From a virus, in the IMG/VR virus record IMGVR_UViG_3300050821_016589, positions 1 to 35,456 of that record: 35,456 nt of DNA. One strand, written 5' to 3'. The translations under genes and the position numbers were made by a program. This document shows positions 1-7,487 of this stretch, one piece after another (the first letter of the stretch is position 1; every line of letters starts with the position of its first letter). A model generated the notes under the pieces. It was given only the letters and a program-made list of their open reading frames with translations, made no database searches and was not told the origin of the DNA.

Positions 1-97
1 TTTCCGTTTTTGCGTTTCCCATCAACATGATGAATTACAATCACTCTCATATCGTTGTTGCCGCAGTCATAGCATTTTTTCTCGTAGACTTTCCATG
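1..97. repeat. Terminal direct repeat, left copy
   Basis: These 97 bases are identical to 35360-35456 at the other end of the window. An exact overlap of this size at both ends of a contig is the usual sign of a circular or circularly permuted molecule that the assembler cut open. The HNH gene reads without interruption through the join, which supports closing the circle. A true short terminal repeat of a linear virion genome is possible but less likely, because the repeat lies inside a gene. Confidence 0.93.
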
Positions 98-494
98 CAT
101 TTCGGCGATAACTCCCTGGAGATTGTGCGATTATAGAATTGCGATTCCATTTTTCCAATCTACAAGCATTAGAACAAAATGTGGCGTGATTCGCAGATAT
201 TTTGAGTCTGGAAGGAGTCACATAAAAAGTATTCTTGCATTCCGCGCATTTTCTTTCGATTTTTTTAGATCTGCTTTGCAGGCAGCACAAAGAAGAACAG
301 AATGTTTGTGGTTTTTTGGGAGATTTTTTGGAAATAAATTCTTTAGAACATTTTTTGCAGACATTAATAACTATAGGTTTGGTGCGGTAAATCCCTGCAC
401 ATTTATATCCGCACGTCAAATATCTATTTTTATGGCAAAATGGAATAGAAAAAATCTTTTCACAGACTGGACAAACTTTGTCAATTTTTTTCAC
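1..494 (-). CDS. HNH endonuclease with three zinc ribbons (N-terminal 164 residues)
   Basis: Reading on the minus strand from a GTG at 494 gives a Cys-rich protein that runs off the left edge and continues at 35359 on the circle, ending at 35260 (197 aa in all). Three zinc-ribbon units are seen with Cys pairs at 8/11 and 28/32, 46/49 and 66/70, 83/86 and 107/111. A fourth pair (141/144) opens the HNH domain, with His155-His156 and the partner Asn/Cys residues on the other side of the join. Such free-standing HNH enzymes are DNA-cutting, often homing, endonucleases. The gene opposes its plus-strand neighbours, as expected for a mobile insertion. The start is uncertain: no strong ribosome site precedes the GTG, and the frame is open only seven codons further upstream. 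Confidence 0.82.
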   Translation of the reverse strand, partial: MKKIDKVCPVCEKIFSIPFCHKNRYLTCGYKCAGIYRTKPIVINVCKKCSKEFISKKSPKKPQTFCSSLCCLQSRSKKIERKCAECKNTFYVTPSRLKISANHATFCSNACRLEKWNRNSIIAQSPGSYRRNAWKVYEKKCYDCGNNDMRVIVIHHVDGKRKNG

Positions 495-508
495 ATGAGG
501 ATTGTAAC

Positions 509-700
509 ATGAAAATTAGTAAATGGATACAAAAAGCCATTCCTAAATCACGCAAAGGGATTCTAAGAGAAGAATTAGGAGTTCCAGAAGGAAAAAAGAT
601 CCCTAAAAGTAAGATAAAAAAAGCTGAAAAGTCTAAAAATCCCACTCTAGCCAAGCGGGCGCATTTAGCTGACACGCTCGGAAAATTAAGGAAAAAATGA
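509..700 (+). CDS. Small basic phage protein, 63 aa
   Basis: A lysine-rich, soluble 63-residue protein with no membrane segment or cysteine. The pattern G-V-P-E-G-K-K-I-P followed by an S-K-N-P-T-L...A...A-x-T-L tail resembles a widespread family of uncharacterised tailed-phage proteins that I know only by pattern. The start follows a GAGG about 8 nt upstream. Its stop overlaps the next start by 4 nt (ATGA), so the two are probably translated together as part of the early plus-strand operon. Function unknown; the charge would allow nucleic-acid binding, but that is inference. Confidence 0.7.
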   Translation: MKISKWIQKAIPKSRKGILREELGVPEGKKIPKSKIKKAEKSKNPTLAKRAHLADTLGKLRKK

Positions 701-1020
701 TTGAAGTTCTCCATTATGAAAGAATAAATAAAAACAAAATAATTGGATATGTGGATGTGAAGTTCCCAAAATGGAACAATATGATCATACGTAAAATTGC
801 CCATTTAGAAAGTGAAGGTAAAAGATGGTTCAATCTTCCCTCTTTCCCAAGACAGAAAGCAGACGGTACTCTCGAATATTTACGCTATTGGCAGTTTGAA
901 CTTGATGTTCATACGGCTCAATTATTAGAAAAACTTTCTGATAAAGTAAAAGAATACTGTCTTAAAAATAAAATTCAAGAAATAGAACCATTAAATTTTG
1001 AAAACCCTCTTATTAGTTAG
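697..1020 (+). CDS. Conserved phage protein of unknown function, 107 aa
   Basis: It starts in a 4-nt ATGA overlap with the upstream small gene, a sign of translational coupling. The pattern I-I-G-Y-V-D-V-K-F-P-K-W followed by G-K-R-W-F-N-L-P-S and later Y-W-x-F resembles small phage proteins that carry a SpoVG-like beta-sheet core; this is recognition by pattern, not by search. No catalytic motif, signal peptide or membrane segment is visible. It probably belongs to the early or accessory DNA-metabolism set together with the neighbouring small genes. Confidence 0.68.
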   Translation: MIEVLHYERINKNKIIGYVDVKFPKWNNMIIRKIAHLESEGKRWFNLPSFPRQKADGTLEYLRYWQFELDVHTAQLLEKLSDKVKEYCLKNKIQEIEPLNFENPLIS

Positions 1021-1029
1021 AGATACTTT

Positions 1030-1230
1030 ATGTGCTTCAATATATTTAGGATTAATCGCGATGATTATCAGACGCGACTAGGATGGCAGTGCCCACTCTG
1101 TTTAAGAGTTCATGCTCCTTTTATTTATATGTGCAATCCATGTCGAGACAAAATGCTTGAAGAGGACAAAGAAAATATTTTAAATAAAAAAAAGGAAAAA
1201 AAATGTTCCCCTCCTCTCCTAAAAAAATAA
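1030..1230 (+). CDS. Small zinc-ribbon protein, 66 aa
   Basis: Two CxxC pairs (C-P-L-C and C-N-P-C, 16 residues apart) form a probable zinc ribbon in the middle of the protein, followed by a very charged lysine/glutamate tail. The start is the ATG ten bases after the upstream stop; no clear ribosome site is seen, so the start is tentative. The 3' end overlaps the next gene by 28 nt in another frame. It is likely a small nucleic-acid or protein-binding accessory factor, but nothing more specific can be said. Confidence 0.6.
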   Translation: MCFNIFRINRDDYQTRLGWQCPLCLRVHAPFIYMCNPCRDKMLEEDKENILNKKKEKKCSPPLLKK

Positions 1231-1730
1231 ATGTAATGTTTGATTACTGTTTTAATGAATTTCTAAAGATGGCTGAATATATTCAAGGAAGTTTAGATGC
1301 AGATAAAAAGAAATTTTTGCAGCTTATTACCTATGTATTCAACCAAAAAATAGAGAATGCTGCTCCCTCAGAATTAAAGTCCGTAGAAGAATTTTTATTT
1401 CCCCGTTCTTTCGAAAATTATGACCCCCCTAAACAATCCTCAAAATCCTGCGAAAAAGCCGTCCCTCGGTGCGATTTCTTGCGTAAATATACGGTGCAGA
1501 TTCAAGGAAAGGAGTCCCTTATTATAGACTCATCTCATCTCAGCCGAATGCTCAATAACGACCATAATCTTAGAAAAGAATGTGCCGAAAAGAGAGACGG
1601 GAAATGGTATGTAAGACCCTTCACTTTTTTATATTACATAAGTTCAGAGAAAGGAAACCGTTACCCAATAATTCAGCAAAGAGCTCTTTCTTACTTACAT
1701 AAGCATAAAAGTTCTTCCAACCCTAAATAA
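1203..1730 (+). CDS. Hypothetical protein, 175 aa
   Basis: The ATG at 1203 follows a good AAAGGA ribosome site. The product is soluble, with a helical N-terminal third (about residues 15-65), a serine/proline/lysine linker near 75-95, and a C-terminal half with the pattern D-G-K-W-Y-V-R-P-F-T. I do not recognise the family. It is the last plus-strand gene of this block. A 7-bp hairpin follows the stop directly, and the next two genes are on the opposite strand. Confidence 0.65.
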   Translation: MFPSSPKKINVMFDYCFNEFLKMAEYIQGSLDADKKKFLQLITYVFNQKIENAAPSELKSVEEFLFPRSFENYDPPKQSSKSCEKAVPRCDFLRKYTVQIQGKESLIIDSSHLSRMLNNDHNLRKECAEKRDGKWYVRPFTFLYYISSEKGNRYPIIQQRALSYLHKHKSSSNPK

Positions 1731-1761
1731 GACAGCTTTCTGAGGTTAGAGAAACTGTCTT
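1729..1761 (+). terminator. Hairpin after the early gene block, weak terminator
   Basis: AAGACAG pairs with CTGTCTT (7 bp), with further pairing of TTTCT and AGA/GAAA inside. It begins within the stop codon of the 175-aa gene. Only a weak ATTTT tract follows, so it may end transcription inefficiently or act as an mRNA 3' end. Confidence 0.4.
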
Positions 1762-1798
1762 ATAGAATTTTGGGCAGAGGATTTCATCTTCCTATATA

Positions 1799-1996
1799 TT
1801 AAGAAGAGTCTTCTGATTCGCAGATCTTTGCCGATACTTGAACTATTCTAGGATCGTTTGGATTGTTTGGATCCATTTGATCCCAATTAGGTTCATGCGG
1901 CACGAAATCAGGTGGCCAGAGCTCGCCCGGACACCATCCATACGCTGCAGAAAATGAGATGAGCATCAGTGCTACTAATCGGTAAAATAATGCCAT
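1799..1996 (-). CDS. Small exported proline-rich protein, 65 aa
   Basis: The N-terminus has an Arg and then a hydrophobic stretch (L-V-A-L-M-L-I-S-F-S-A-A-Y-G), which looks like a signal peptide cut near residue 20. The mature part is short, rich in Pro, Asn and Asp, and starts W-C-P-G. There is no proper lipobox, because a Trp precedes the Cys. The start lies inside the 3' end of the upstream small membrane-protein gene (22-nt overlap, different frame). Overlapping a membrane protein gene with a short proline-rich exported protein is reminiscent of spanin pairs (Rz/Rz1), but the missing lipobox and the very short partner make this only a guess. Confidence 0.6.
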   Translation of the reverse strand: MALFYRLVALMLISFSAAYGWCPGELWPPDFVPHEPNWDQMDPNNPNDPRIVQVSAKICESEDSS

Positions 1997-2136
1997 AAGG
2001 TAACCAAGGTATAAATTCCTAAACCAATTACGTAAAAATATACCCTGAACGTATCGAAAAAACCTTCCCTATATTTTTTGTCTAACCTTTCAGGGTTGCG
2101 GGTTAATCTATTCTTTTTGGTCAATTTTCCCAACAT
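1975..2136 (-). CDS. Single-pass membrane protein, 53 aa
   Basis: The ATG at 2136 is preceded by a very good ribosome site (GGAGG, 9 nt upstream). The product has a basic N-terminal half (about residues 4-24) and one hydrophobic segment (about 31-48, V-Y-F-Y-V-I-G-L-G-I-Y-T-L-V), and ends H-Y-F-T-D. The positive N-terminus predicts an N-in topology. It overlaps the downstream exported-protein gene by 22 nt, so the two form a coupled minus-strand pair inside an otherwise plus-strand region. Holin, inner spanin and superinfection-exclusion roles are all possible; none is demonstrated by sequence. Confidence 0.7.
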   Translation of the reverse strand: MLGKLTKKNRLTRNPERLDKKYREGFFDTFRVYFYVIGLGIYTLVTLWHYFTD

Positions 2137-2220
2137 TTATTTTTCTTCCTCCATTTTCTTGCTTCTTTAATCCCGAGTATCTATAACTTCCCTCTTCTCA
2201 TAAACAGATTTTGCTAATAT

Positions 2221-2589
2221 ATGATAAACCAAGAAATGACCTTCCAAGACTGCGAGGAATATCTTATTAACGGAGAGAGAGTTCTCGCAAGACATCTGTA
2301 CGATAAAAATGGGCACCCTATTTCCATAAATAAGTTTTATAAACTCTCAAACTCTGAAGAATATAGAAGAGTAGCTTACGATGAGGTTGGTATTTATGCA
2401 ATCTCTACCGTGTGGGAAGGAATTGATTATAATAAAGGCTATGGGGACCTCGCTATTTATGAAACGATGGTTTTTGTTAATGACGGCCTTTTTTCTGATT
2501 TAGAATGCATTCATTCCGCTACAGAGCAAGACGCTCGAGCTGTTCACCAAAGAATGGTTAAAAAATATTCTAGATTCCCACAAGATTAA
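2221..2589 (+). CDS. Conserved phage protein of unknown function, 122 aa
   Basis: A soluble, acidic protein. The central pattern I-S-T-V-W-E-G-I-D...G-Y-G...Y-E-T-M-V-F and a C-terminal H-S-A-T-E...A...H-x-R-M-V match a recurrent, uncharacterised tailed-phage family that I recognise by pattern. The start is taken as the first ATG; a second in-frame ATG six codons later (M-T-F-Q) is equally plausible because neither has a clear ribosome site. It is the first plus-strand gene ahead of the packaging block, so it may belong to the late operon. Confidence 0.7.
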   Translation: MINQEMTFQDCEEYLINGERVLARHLYDKNGHPISINKFYKLSNSEEYRRVAYDEVGIYAISTVWEGIDYNKGYGDLAIYETMVFVNDGLFSDLECIHSATEQDARAVHQRMVKKYSRFPQD

Positions 2590-2648
2590 AAAACAGACTG
2601 ATTAAATATCTGCTTGCCGTTTTTGTATGACTTCACTATTTGAAAGGA

Positions 2649-3119
2649 ATGCAACAAAGAATTTCATGGAATAGTGAAACGCGGCTCATCTCTGACCTTT
2701 CCCCCTATCCTAAAAATGCCCGCTGCCTTACGGAACAAGATGCTTTTCATCTACAAACTTCCATAAAAAAATTTGGCCTCATTGATAAACCCGTCATCAA
2801 TATCGATAATCAAATCATAGGAGGTCATCAAAGACTGGAAATCCTCAAAAGAATGGGATTCACGGAAATAGAAGTGTTGGTTCCAGATAGACGCCTTGAA
2901 TCGTTTGAAGTGGAAGAACTAAACATACGTCTCAATAAGAATACAGGAGACTGGGATTGGGATAAGCTAGCCAATGAATTTGAGGTAACAGATCTTTTGG
3001 AATGGGGGTTTTCTACAAGTGATCTTGGATTAGGGAAAATTGGAGAGCTTAAAGAAGAGGAAGAAGAAAAAAAGGAAGAAGAGCTTTGTCCAACCTGTAA
3101 CCAAAAAATAAAAAGATAA
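2649..3119 (+). CDS. ParB-like N-terminal domain protein upstream of terminase
   Basis: A 156-aa protein with a ParB/sulfiredoxin-type fold: L-S-P-Y-P-x-N-A-R near residue 17, a K-F-G-L-I-D-K-P helix-turn, and the signature G-G-H-Q-R near 58-62. In ParB proteins this box binds CTP. Many phages carry such single-domain proteins next to terminase genes, sometimes fused to DNA methylases. The C-terminal part has a run of Glu/Lys and a lone CxxC. I chose the ATG at 2649, which has an AAAGGA directly before it; a TTG at 2640 is the alternative. It is unlikely to be a segregation ParB, since no ParA or HTH is present. Confidence 0.78.
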   Translation: MQQRISWNSETRLISDLSPYPKNARCLTEQDAFHLQTSIKKFGLIDKPVINIDNQIIGGHQRLEILKRMGFTEIEVLVPDRRLESFEVEELNIRLNKNTGDWDWDKLANEFEVTDLLEWGFSTSDLGLGKIGELKEEEEEKKEEELCPTCNQKIKR

Positions 3120-3143
3120 ACAAAGGATTTTGAAGTAGACAGT

Positions 3144-3635
3144 ATGGCACGTAAATGCACCGGCAACCCTACAGGAAGACCAGACAAACCTATCGATTGG
3201 AATATGTTCGAACAACTTTGCGGTCTTCAATGCACTCAAGATGAAATGGCAGGATTTCTTCACGTATGTGGACCTACCTTAAGTACACGAGTGGCAGAAC
3301 ATTACGGGGAAGATTATTTAACCGTATATAAAAGATTTACTAGTTCTGGTAAATGTTCCCTGAGAAGGAACCAATTTGTTATGAGCAAGAAGAGCGCTTC
3401 GATGGCTATTTGGCTCGGAAAGCAATGGCTGGGCCAAAAAGATATGTCGAAAGAAGAAATGCACGACATGGTGAAGGAAATCAAAGATGCGATTAAAGAA
3501 AGTGAAGCAGGACCAGGATCTTTCGAAACTCAACAACCCCATTTGGCGTCTGAACAACCTTTACTATATCAAGAGTTCTCAAGGCAAACAACTCAAGTTC
3601 CAGATGAATTGGGCCCAAAGGGACCTATATGCTAA
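3144..3635 (+). CDS. terS: Terminase small subunit
   Basis: A 163-aa protein that would bind the packaging start site and hand DNA to the large terminase. The N-terminal half shows N-P-T-G-R-P followed by an HTH-like helix pair (C-T-Q-D-E-M-A...P-T-L-S-T-R) and a core S-L-R-R-N-Q-F...A-S-M-A-I-W-L-G-K-Q-W-L-G-Q-K-D that recurs in phage small terminases. The last 50 codons overlap the start of the large subunit by 149 nt in another frame, and there the sequence loses family character. Position directly before terL supports the call. Confidence 0.85.
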   Translation: MARKCTGNPTGRPDKPIDWNMFEQLCGLQCTQDEMAGFLHVCGPTLSTRVAEHYGEDYLTVYKRFTSSGKCSLRRNQFVMSKKSASMAIWLGKQWLGQKDMSKEEMHDMVKEIKDAIKESEAGPGSFETQQPHLASEQPLLYQEFSRQTTQVPDELGPKGPIC

Positions 3636-4995
3636 CCTACATAATTTCGACATCATCCTTAAAGCTCGTCAACTTGGCGTTACGACTTTCTTCTGTATCT
3701 ATCTTCTGGATCAAGTTCTTTGGAATGACAATATTCAGGCGGGTATTATTGCCCACACGCTTGATGACGCTCAAAACATCTTTCAAGACAAACTCAAATA
3801 CGCCTTCGATCACTTGCATCCCTCTTTGCGAAAACTATTTCGAACGATGGGAGATTCGGCCAAAGAACTCGCCTTCTCCCATGGATCTGTTATCCGGGTG
3901 GGCACTTCGTTACGCTCTTCCACTCTACAATTTCTTCATATTTCGGAATTCGGCAAAATCTGCGCGAAATACCCTGAAAGGGCGCGTGAAATTATTACTG
4001 GGTCCTTAAATACAGTTCATGTAGGACAGCATATATTTATCGAGTCTACCGCTGAAGGGAAAGAAGGGTATTTTTATGAAATGTGTCAGGAATCTAGTAA
4101 AAAAACAGCCCTTCATACAAATAATCACGAAAATTTAAGTCCCCTCGACTTCAGATTTTTTTTCTTCCCGTGGTGGAAACACGATGAATACACCCTAGGC
4201 GTGCCCGCAAATATTTCCCCAGAACTGGTTGAATATTTTTCGCACTTAAGCAATAAAGGAATATCTTTGACAGATCCTCAAAAATGGTGGTATGCGAAGA
4301 AATCTGAAGTACTCAGAGAAGATATGCGTAGGGAGTTTCCTTCTTATCCTGATGAGGCATTCCAAGCATCTCAAGAGGGAAACTGGTACGCAGTACAGAT
4401 GAAAGAGCTTTGGGATACACAACATATAACTAATGTATCTTACGATCGAGCTTTACCTGTTTATACTGCATGGGATTTAGGACAAGCAGATTATACGGCT
4501 ATTTGGTTTTTCCAGTTAAATCGGTCGGGAGATATCAATGTCATCGATTATTTTCAAGGCAGGGATAAGCCTTTAGACGAGCTTACCCAAATCCTGCACA
4601 ACAAGAAATATACTTATGGGACTTGTATTTGGCCCGCGGACGCAAACGCCAGAGATAGAGCTGGGATTACATTCGTTTCCCAGGCTAGAAATTTTGGATG
4701 GACAGGCCTGGTATTAGAACAGCATGGATTGAGAGATGGTATTAATCTTGTTCGTTCTACTTTAGGACGATGTTGGTTCGATCAGAACCGGTGTAAGGAA
4801 GGGATTGCATGTTTAGAAAACTACAAAAAGAAGTGGTCTCCTGTAATCGGGGGATGGTCTTCGGATCCCCTACATAACGAGTATTCGCACGGCGCAGATT
4901 CTTTTCGTTACCTCTGTTCTGGATTGCCCAGACTTGCCGGAGGCCAAGGATCTGTAGCAAATGATTATAAAGCTTTGAAAAGTTATTGGGGATAG
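3487..4995 (+). CDS. terL: Terminase large subunit (ATPase-nuclease)
   Basis: A 502-aa packaging motor. Residues 59-67 (K-A-R-Q-L-G-V-T-T) form the atypical Walker A of phage terminases, and 147-156 (L-Q-F-L-H-I-S-E-F-G) form the Walker B with catalytic Glu154. A coupling motif S-T-A-E-G follows. The C-terminal RNase H-like nuclease shows Asp330 (W-D-L-G), an aspartate-rich A-D-A-N-A-R-D segment near 385-391, and Asp471 (H-G-A-D-S). The ATG at 3487 has an AAGGA site about 8 nt upstream and lies inside terS. Conserved N-terminal residues (N-N-P...N-L-Y-Y-I) are encoded in the overlap, so the long overlap is real. Confidence 0.95.
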   Translation: MRLKKVKQDQDLSKLNNPIWRLNNLYYIKSSQGKQLKFQMNWAQRDLYANLHNFDIILKARQLGVTTFFCIYLLDQVLWNDNIQAGIIAHTLDDAQNIFQDKLKYAFDHLHPSLRKLFRTMGDSAKELAFSHGSVIRVGTSLRSSTLQFLHISEFGKICAKYPERAREIITGSLNTVHVGQHIFIESTAEGKEGYFYEMCQESSKKTALHTNNHENLSPLDFRFFFFPWWKHDEYTLGVPANISPELVEYFSHLSNKGISLTDPQKWWYAKKSEVLREDMRREFPSYPDEAFQASQEGNWYAVQMKELWDTQHITNVSYDRALPVYTAWDLGQADYTAIWFFQLNRSGDINVIDYFQGRDKPLDELTQILHNKKYTYGTCIWPADANARDRAGITFVSQARNFGWTGLVLEQHGLRDGINLVRSTLGRCWFDQNRCKEGIACLENYKKKWSPVIGGWSSDPLHNEYSHGADSFRYLCSGLPRLAGGQGSVANDYKALKSYWG

Positions 4996-5024
4996 AAACA
5001 GAACTGTAATATGAGAAAGAAAAA

Positions 5025-5312
5025 GTGGAATTACCAGAAGAAGTGTCTAAAAAAATCTCTTTTATAACAAGTGTCCTATGCGATGACTTTTGGGAACAGC
5101 TTGAAGAAGATACAAAAGCTTTTCCTGATACAGCGGATGGAACAGTGTTAAGAGTAACGTGCGCTCAAGGAGCTATCGCTCTTATTATCGCCAACTACTT
5201 ATGTCTTTTTGATCCTTGGGACCGAGAGAGTGCTTTAAAATCAGTTCTCGAGTGCGTTAAAACCTTGTCTTCAGATATTCGCAACAGAAAGAACATGAGA
5301 GATAAACTCTAG
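5025..5312 (+). CDS. Small protein between terminase and portal, 95 aa
   Basis: A GTG start gives an acidic, mostly helical soluble protein with a conserved-looking core (G-A-I-A-L-I-I-A-N-Y-L) and three cysteines. It lies 29 nt after terL and 147 nt before the portal ATG. I do not recognise the family. The position suggests a late gene involved in packaging or head assembly, but that is inferred from context only. Confidence 0.65.
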   Translation: MELPEEVSKKISFITSVLCDDFWEQLEEDTKAFPDTADGTVLRVTCAQGAIALIIANYLCLFDPWDRESALKSVLECVKTLSSDIRNRKNMRDKL

Positions 5313-5363
5313 CTTCTTTTGCCATTGAGATTAAAAAATAACTTTAGGATCATGCGATTATAT

Positions 5364-5399
5364 CTCTATAAAGTTCTATAGAGTCTGGAGGTATTTATC
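5364..5399 (+). promoter_or_regulatory. Hairpin and strong ribosome site upstream of portal ATG
   Basis: CTCTATA (5364-5370) pairs perfectly with TATAGAG (5377-5383) around a 6-nt loop. Four bases later is GGAGGT (5387-5392), the best ribosome site nearby, followed by an in-frame ATC at 5397. No ATG, GTG or TTG lies at a usable distance. The portal frame is open from 5382, so this site may serve a non-standard start that adds 21 codons to the portal. Confidence 0.5.
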
Positions 5400-5459
5400 C
5401 GTAATAACGATCCAATTTTCTTTCCAGGCGAACCAACCGATCTATCCATTCGCCAGCAA

Positions 5460-7487
5460 ATGAATAAGAATTATTCAGATTGCATCAATGTCCTACAAAC
5501 TCAATGGTATCAAGCCGACCTTGATCAAAGATTTTATCTAGGCGATCAGGATCTATGGGGACTTATTTTCCCGGGAGTGGCTACTTATCGTAGAAAAATA
5601 TTCAACTTCAACTTGATTAATGGCGCCGTTCAAATGATCTCTGGTTATCAAAGACGGAATCGAAAATCGACCATCTGCACTCCCATTATGTCCCCTATGC
5701 AGAAAACGTCTGATCAACTTACTAAATGTCTCTACCATATACATAATCAGTCGGGAGCTTACCAAGTTTATTCAGATGCGTTTGAACAAGGGGCTCTTAC
5801 ACAAGGAATAGGATTTATATCTGTGTACAAGGATATGACAGACGATCCGATTTCTGGAGACATCAAGATTCGATATGTAGATTTCAAGTCTGTTCTTTGC
5901 GATCCTTATTTTAGAAAGCATGACCTATCCGACTGTCGATATATGTGGACAAGACAGTTTTTTGATCGTCTGGAAGCAGCCGACCTTTATCCGGATTTTA
6001 GAGATCAGATCTTAGCCCTCCCGAAAGGGACGTATAGAGACGATAAATTTTATTACATGCCCGAGGTTTACCAAATTCAATTTCCAAATTTAATAGCTTT
6101 TGATGAATATTGGTATTTGGCTACGCGTGAAGCCACGTATATCATCGACAAAAAGACTGAGGAAACTCAAGAATTTCAAGGTGATGAAGAAGATTTAAGA
6201 GAGGCAGTCCGCGCTCTCTCAAAAAGAGATCCTGATTACAAAAATCGGATAAAAATTATTAAACGGGCTAAGCCCACTGTACGGAGATCAATAGTATTAA
6301 ATGACAGAGTTCTCGTTGATGAGGCGAATCCTTATGGCCTTGACCGTTATCCTTATGTTCCTGTATTGGGTTATTTTACTCCTGATACTGCCTATTACGC
6401 TTATAAGTTCCGTGGTATTGTTCGCGATATGCGAGACGCTCAATATCTTTTTAATAGGAGGAAAGTGGCTGATCTCGACATCTTGGAGGCTCAGCAGCAA
6501 GGATTAAAAATTAAAAAGGGAGCTCTCGTTACTCCTGATGATGCTCTTAATCAAGGTAATGGTCGAGTACTCTCCATAGATCCTGCCTTCCAAATGAGCG
6601 ATGTAGAACCGATGCCTATTGTGCCTCCTGCTGCTACTATGATTCAGATGGAGGAGATGCTGAAAAGTATAACCATGGAAATCGGCGGTGCCACTGAAGA
6701 ATTAATGGGGTCTGCCGTAGATGATAAGGCTGGTATTCTTTCTATGTTGAGACAGGGAGCCGGGCTTACCCGTCTTCAACGTCTATTTGATCAAATGGAT
6801 GAATCTCAACGCCAAGTCGGCGACATCATGATTGAAATGATTCAGAAAAACTGGACTTATGGAAAAGTTCAACAAGTGATTGGAGAAGATCCCACTCCCG
6901 AATTTGATAATAAGCTCTTTTTTAAATATGGTAGCAAAGTCACAACTGGAGTGCTAACTGAATCCCAACAGCAGTTAGAGCTTCAACAAAAAATCTACCT
7001 CAAAGAGGCAGGTCTTGTGAATTTTACTCAACGGGAGATTCTTGAATCTGTCACCATGCAGAATAAAGAGAAGGTGATGGAGAGATTGGATGCGGAAGAA
7101 AAGGTTCAGGCTCAACAACAACAGCAATTGCAACAACTTCAAATGCGGCAGCTACAAGTTGAAAATGAAACTAAACTTTCCTATGCTCAATCTCAGAAGG
7201 GACTTGCTGCCGAAAGAATAGCCAAGATCGACACCGATAAAGCTATTGCAGTAGATAAACTAAGGAAATCTCGACAGGAAGACACTCATTCTCTTCTTAA
7301 CCTTTTAAAGGCAGCGAAAGAATTAGAAGGGATGGACATTCACCATCTTAAAGAAGGATTAGACGCCTTAAGCGACTTCAAGAATTTATCTACGAACCCT
7401 ACCGATCAAAAAGCAGATGAAATAGCTCAAAGCTCTTCCTTATCCCAGCAGATCTCTCAAAACCCTGAAATTGGACCGCTAGAATGA
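5460..7487 (+). CDS. Portal protein, P22-like
   Basis: A 675-aa protein forming the dodecameric ring through which DNA enters and leaves the head. The length, gene order and N-terminal pattern (W-Y-Q-A-D-L-D-Q-R-F-Y-L-G-D...Q-M-I-S-G-Y-Q-R-R-N-R-K-S) match the P22 gp1-type portal group, whose members are about 650-730 aa. The C-terminal 150 residues are a Gln/Lys-rich coiled coil, like the P22 barrel domain. The ATG at 5460 lacks a ribosome site. The frame is open upstream to 5382, and a GGAGGT precedes an in-frame ATC at 5397, so the true N-terminus may be 21 residues longer (P-G-E-P-T-D-L-S-I-R-Q-Q). The stop overlaps the next gene by ATGA. Confidence 0.93.
   Translation: MNKNYSDCINVLQTQWYQADLDQRFYLGDQDLWGLIFPGVATYRRKIFNFNLINGAVQMISGYQRRNRKSTICTPIMSPMQKTSDQLTKCLYHIHNQSGAYQVYSDAFEQGALTQGIGFISVYKDMTDDPISGDIKIRYVDFKSVLCDPYFRKHDLSDCRYMWTRQFFDRLEAADLYPDFRDQILALPKGTYRDDKFYYMPEVYQIQFPNLIAFDEYWYLATREATYIIDKKTEETQEFQGDEEDLREAVRALSKRDPDYKNRIKIIKRAKPTVRRSIVLNDRVLVDEANPYGLDRYPYVPVLGYFTPDTAYYAYKFRGIVRDMRDAQYLFNRRKVADLDILEAQQQGLKIKKGALVTPDDALNQGNGRVLSIDPAFQMSDVEPMPIVPPAATMIQMEEMLKSITMEIGGATEELMGSAVDDKAGILSMLRQGAGLTRLQRLFDQMDESQRQVGDIMIEMIQKNWTYGKVQQVIGEDPTPEFDNKLFFKYGSKVTTGVLTESQQQLELQQKIYLKEAGLVNFTQREILESVTMQNKEKVMERLDAEEKVQAQQQQQLQQLQMRQLQVENETKLSYAQSQKGLAAERIAKIDTDKAIAVDKLRKSRQEDTHSLLNLLKAAKELEGMDIHHLKEGLDALSDFKNLSTNPTDQKADEIAQSSSLSQQISQNPEIGPLE

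Noticed and set aside
27-512. 161-aa open frame on the plus strand at the left end
   Set aside because: It is the shadow of the HNH gene; the minus-strand frame has zinc-ribbon and HNH motifs and continues through the circular join.
481-804. 107-aa minus-strand frame
   Set aside because: It overlaps two coupled plus-strand genes with better features and has a low-complexity, Phe-rich composition typical of an antisense frame.
2649-3119. Plasmid partition system based on the ParB-like gene
   Set aside because: It lacks the ParB HTH and a ParA partner; such single-domain ParB-like proteins are normal beside terminase genes.
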